Shown here piece by piece: positions 11,515-11,611 of a stretch of 11,611 bases of DNA; position 1 is the stretch's first letter; each line of letters begins with the position of its first letter. This stretch comes from Anaerolineales bacterium (lineage in GTDB: Bacteria > Chloroflexota > Anaerolineae > Epilineales > JAANWY01). The notes under the pieces are model-generated. The model ran no database searches. It saw only the letters and a list, made by a program, of their open reading frames with translations, and was not told where the DNA came from. The DNA is taken from contig JAANWY010000052.1 of the NCBI GenBank assembly GCA_018263655.1, positions 1 through 11,611 on the forward strand. The letters run 5' to 3'. Position numbers and translations under genes: made by a program.

Positions 11515-11611
11515 TCCTGAGTAGGTCGAAACGAAGTGGAGACCGTATCGAAGGGTGCGGGTTTGCGACGGTTCTTCGAACAAGCCGCACCCCCTTCGAT
11601 GAACTCAGGAC
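11515..11611. repeat. Palindromic repeat element reaching the window end
   Basis: The outer arms are TCCTGAGT (11515-11522) and ACTCAGGA (11603-11610). The inner arms are ATCGAAGGGTGCGG (11547-11560) and CCGCACCCCCTTCGAT (11585-11600), with a 2-base gap. The left side (11530-11553) resembles 3599-3623. A GTAACCGTTCAGG motif, also seen near 871 and 6198, lies just upstream at 11485-11497. No coding sequence was recognised in 11381-11611. Confidence 0.6.

Overview
The window looks like a chromosomal segment of a Chloroflexota bacterium (Anaerolineae/Caldilineae type), probably from an environmental genome. This is inferred from secreted proteins with Thr-Pro-Thr-Ala linkers, a dockerin-like GDANxNG...DVVDIM module followed by a VYLPLV tail, a lamin-tail-domain protein, and intergenic spaces crowded with palindromic repeats. 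No rRNA, tRNA, CRISPR array, transposase or phage gene was seen.

Layout. 1-834 (minus): 5' part of a secreted lamin-tail-domain (LTD) protein that runs off the window. 835-1207: two adjacent palindromic repeat elements. 1208-1954 (minus): isoprenyl transferase UppS. It starts at TTG behind a predicted leader of about 250 nt that consists mostly of a 17-copy, 12-bp tandem array (1988-2191), with a good sigma70-type promoter beyond the array. 2431-3435 (plus): secreted TIMP/netrin-like protein with a C-terminal LysM. 3840-4802 (plus): three-LysM L,D-transpeptidase. 4803-5105: two large hairpins between convergent genes. 6823 to 5106 (minus): a DJ-1/PfpI protein followed by an AcoX-type ATP-NAD kinase family protein, probably one operon. 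6824-7268: short tandem and inverted repeats. 7269 to about 10400 (plus): a very large secreted carbohydrate-active-like protein (carbohydrate-binding-like module, beta-sandwich, TIM-barrel-like region, dockerin-like tail) with two in-frame repeat insertions. Its open frame runs on to 10895, but the last part looks chimeric. 10400-11160: remnant of a DUF4058 gene and an opposite-strand HicB-like antitoxin gene. 11190-11380: a second, frameshifted copy of the dockerin/LPLV module. 11381-11611: a palindromic repeat running to the window end.

Theme. UppS (lipid carrier), the L,D-transpeptidase (cross-linking) and the LysM proteins concern the cell envelope. The LTD protein and the giant protein are extracellular. 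The most unusual content is repeat biology: a mini-satellite filling the leader of an essential gene, a perfect palindrome inserted in frame into a coding region with an 18-bp flanking duplication, and several related palindromic elements in most intergenic spaces. All functional calls rest on reading motifs by eye; no database search was run.
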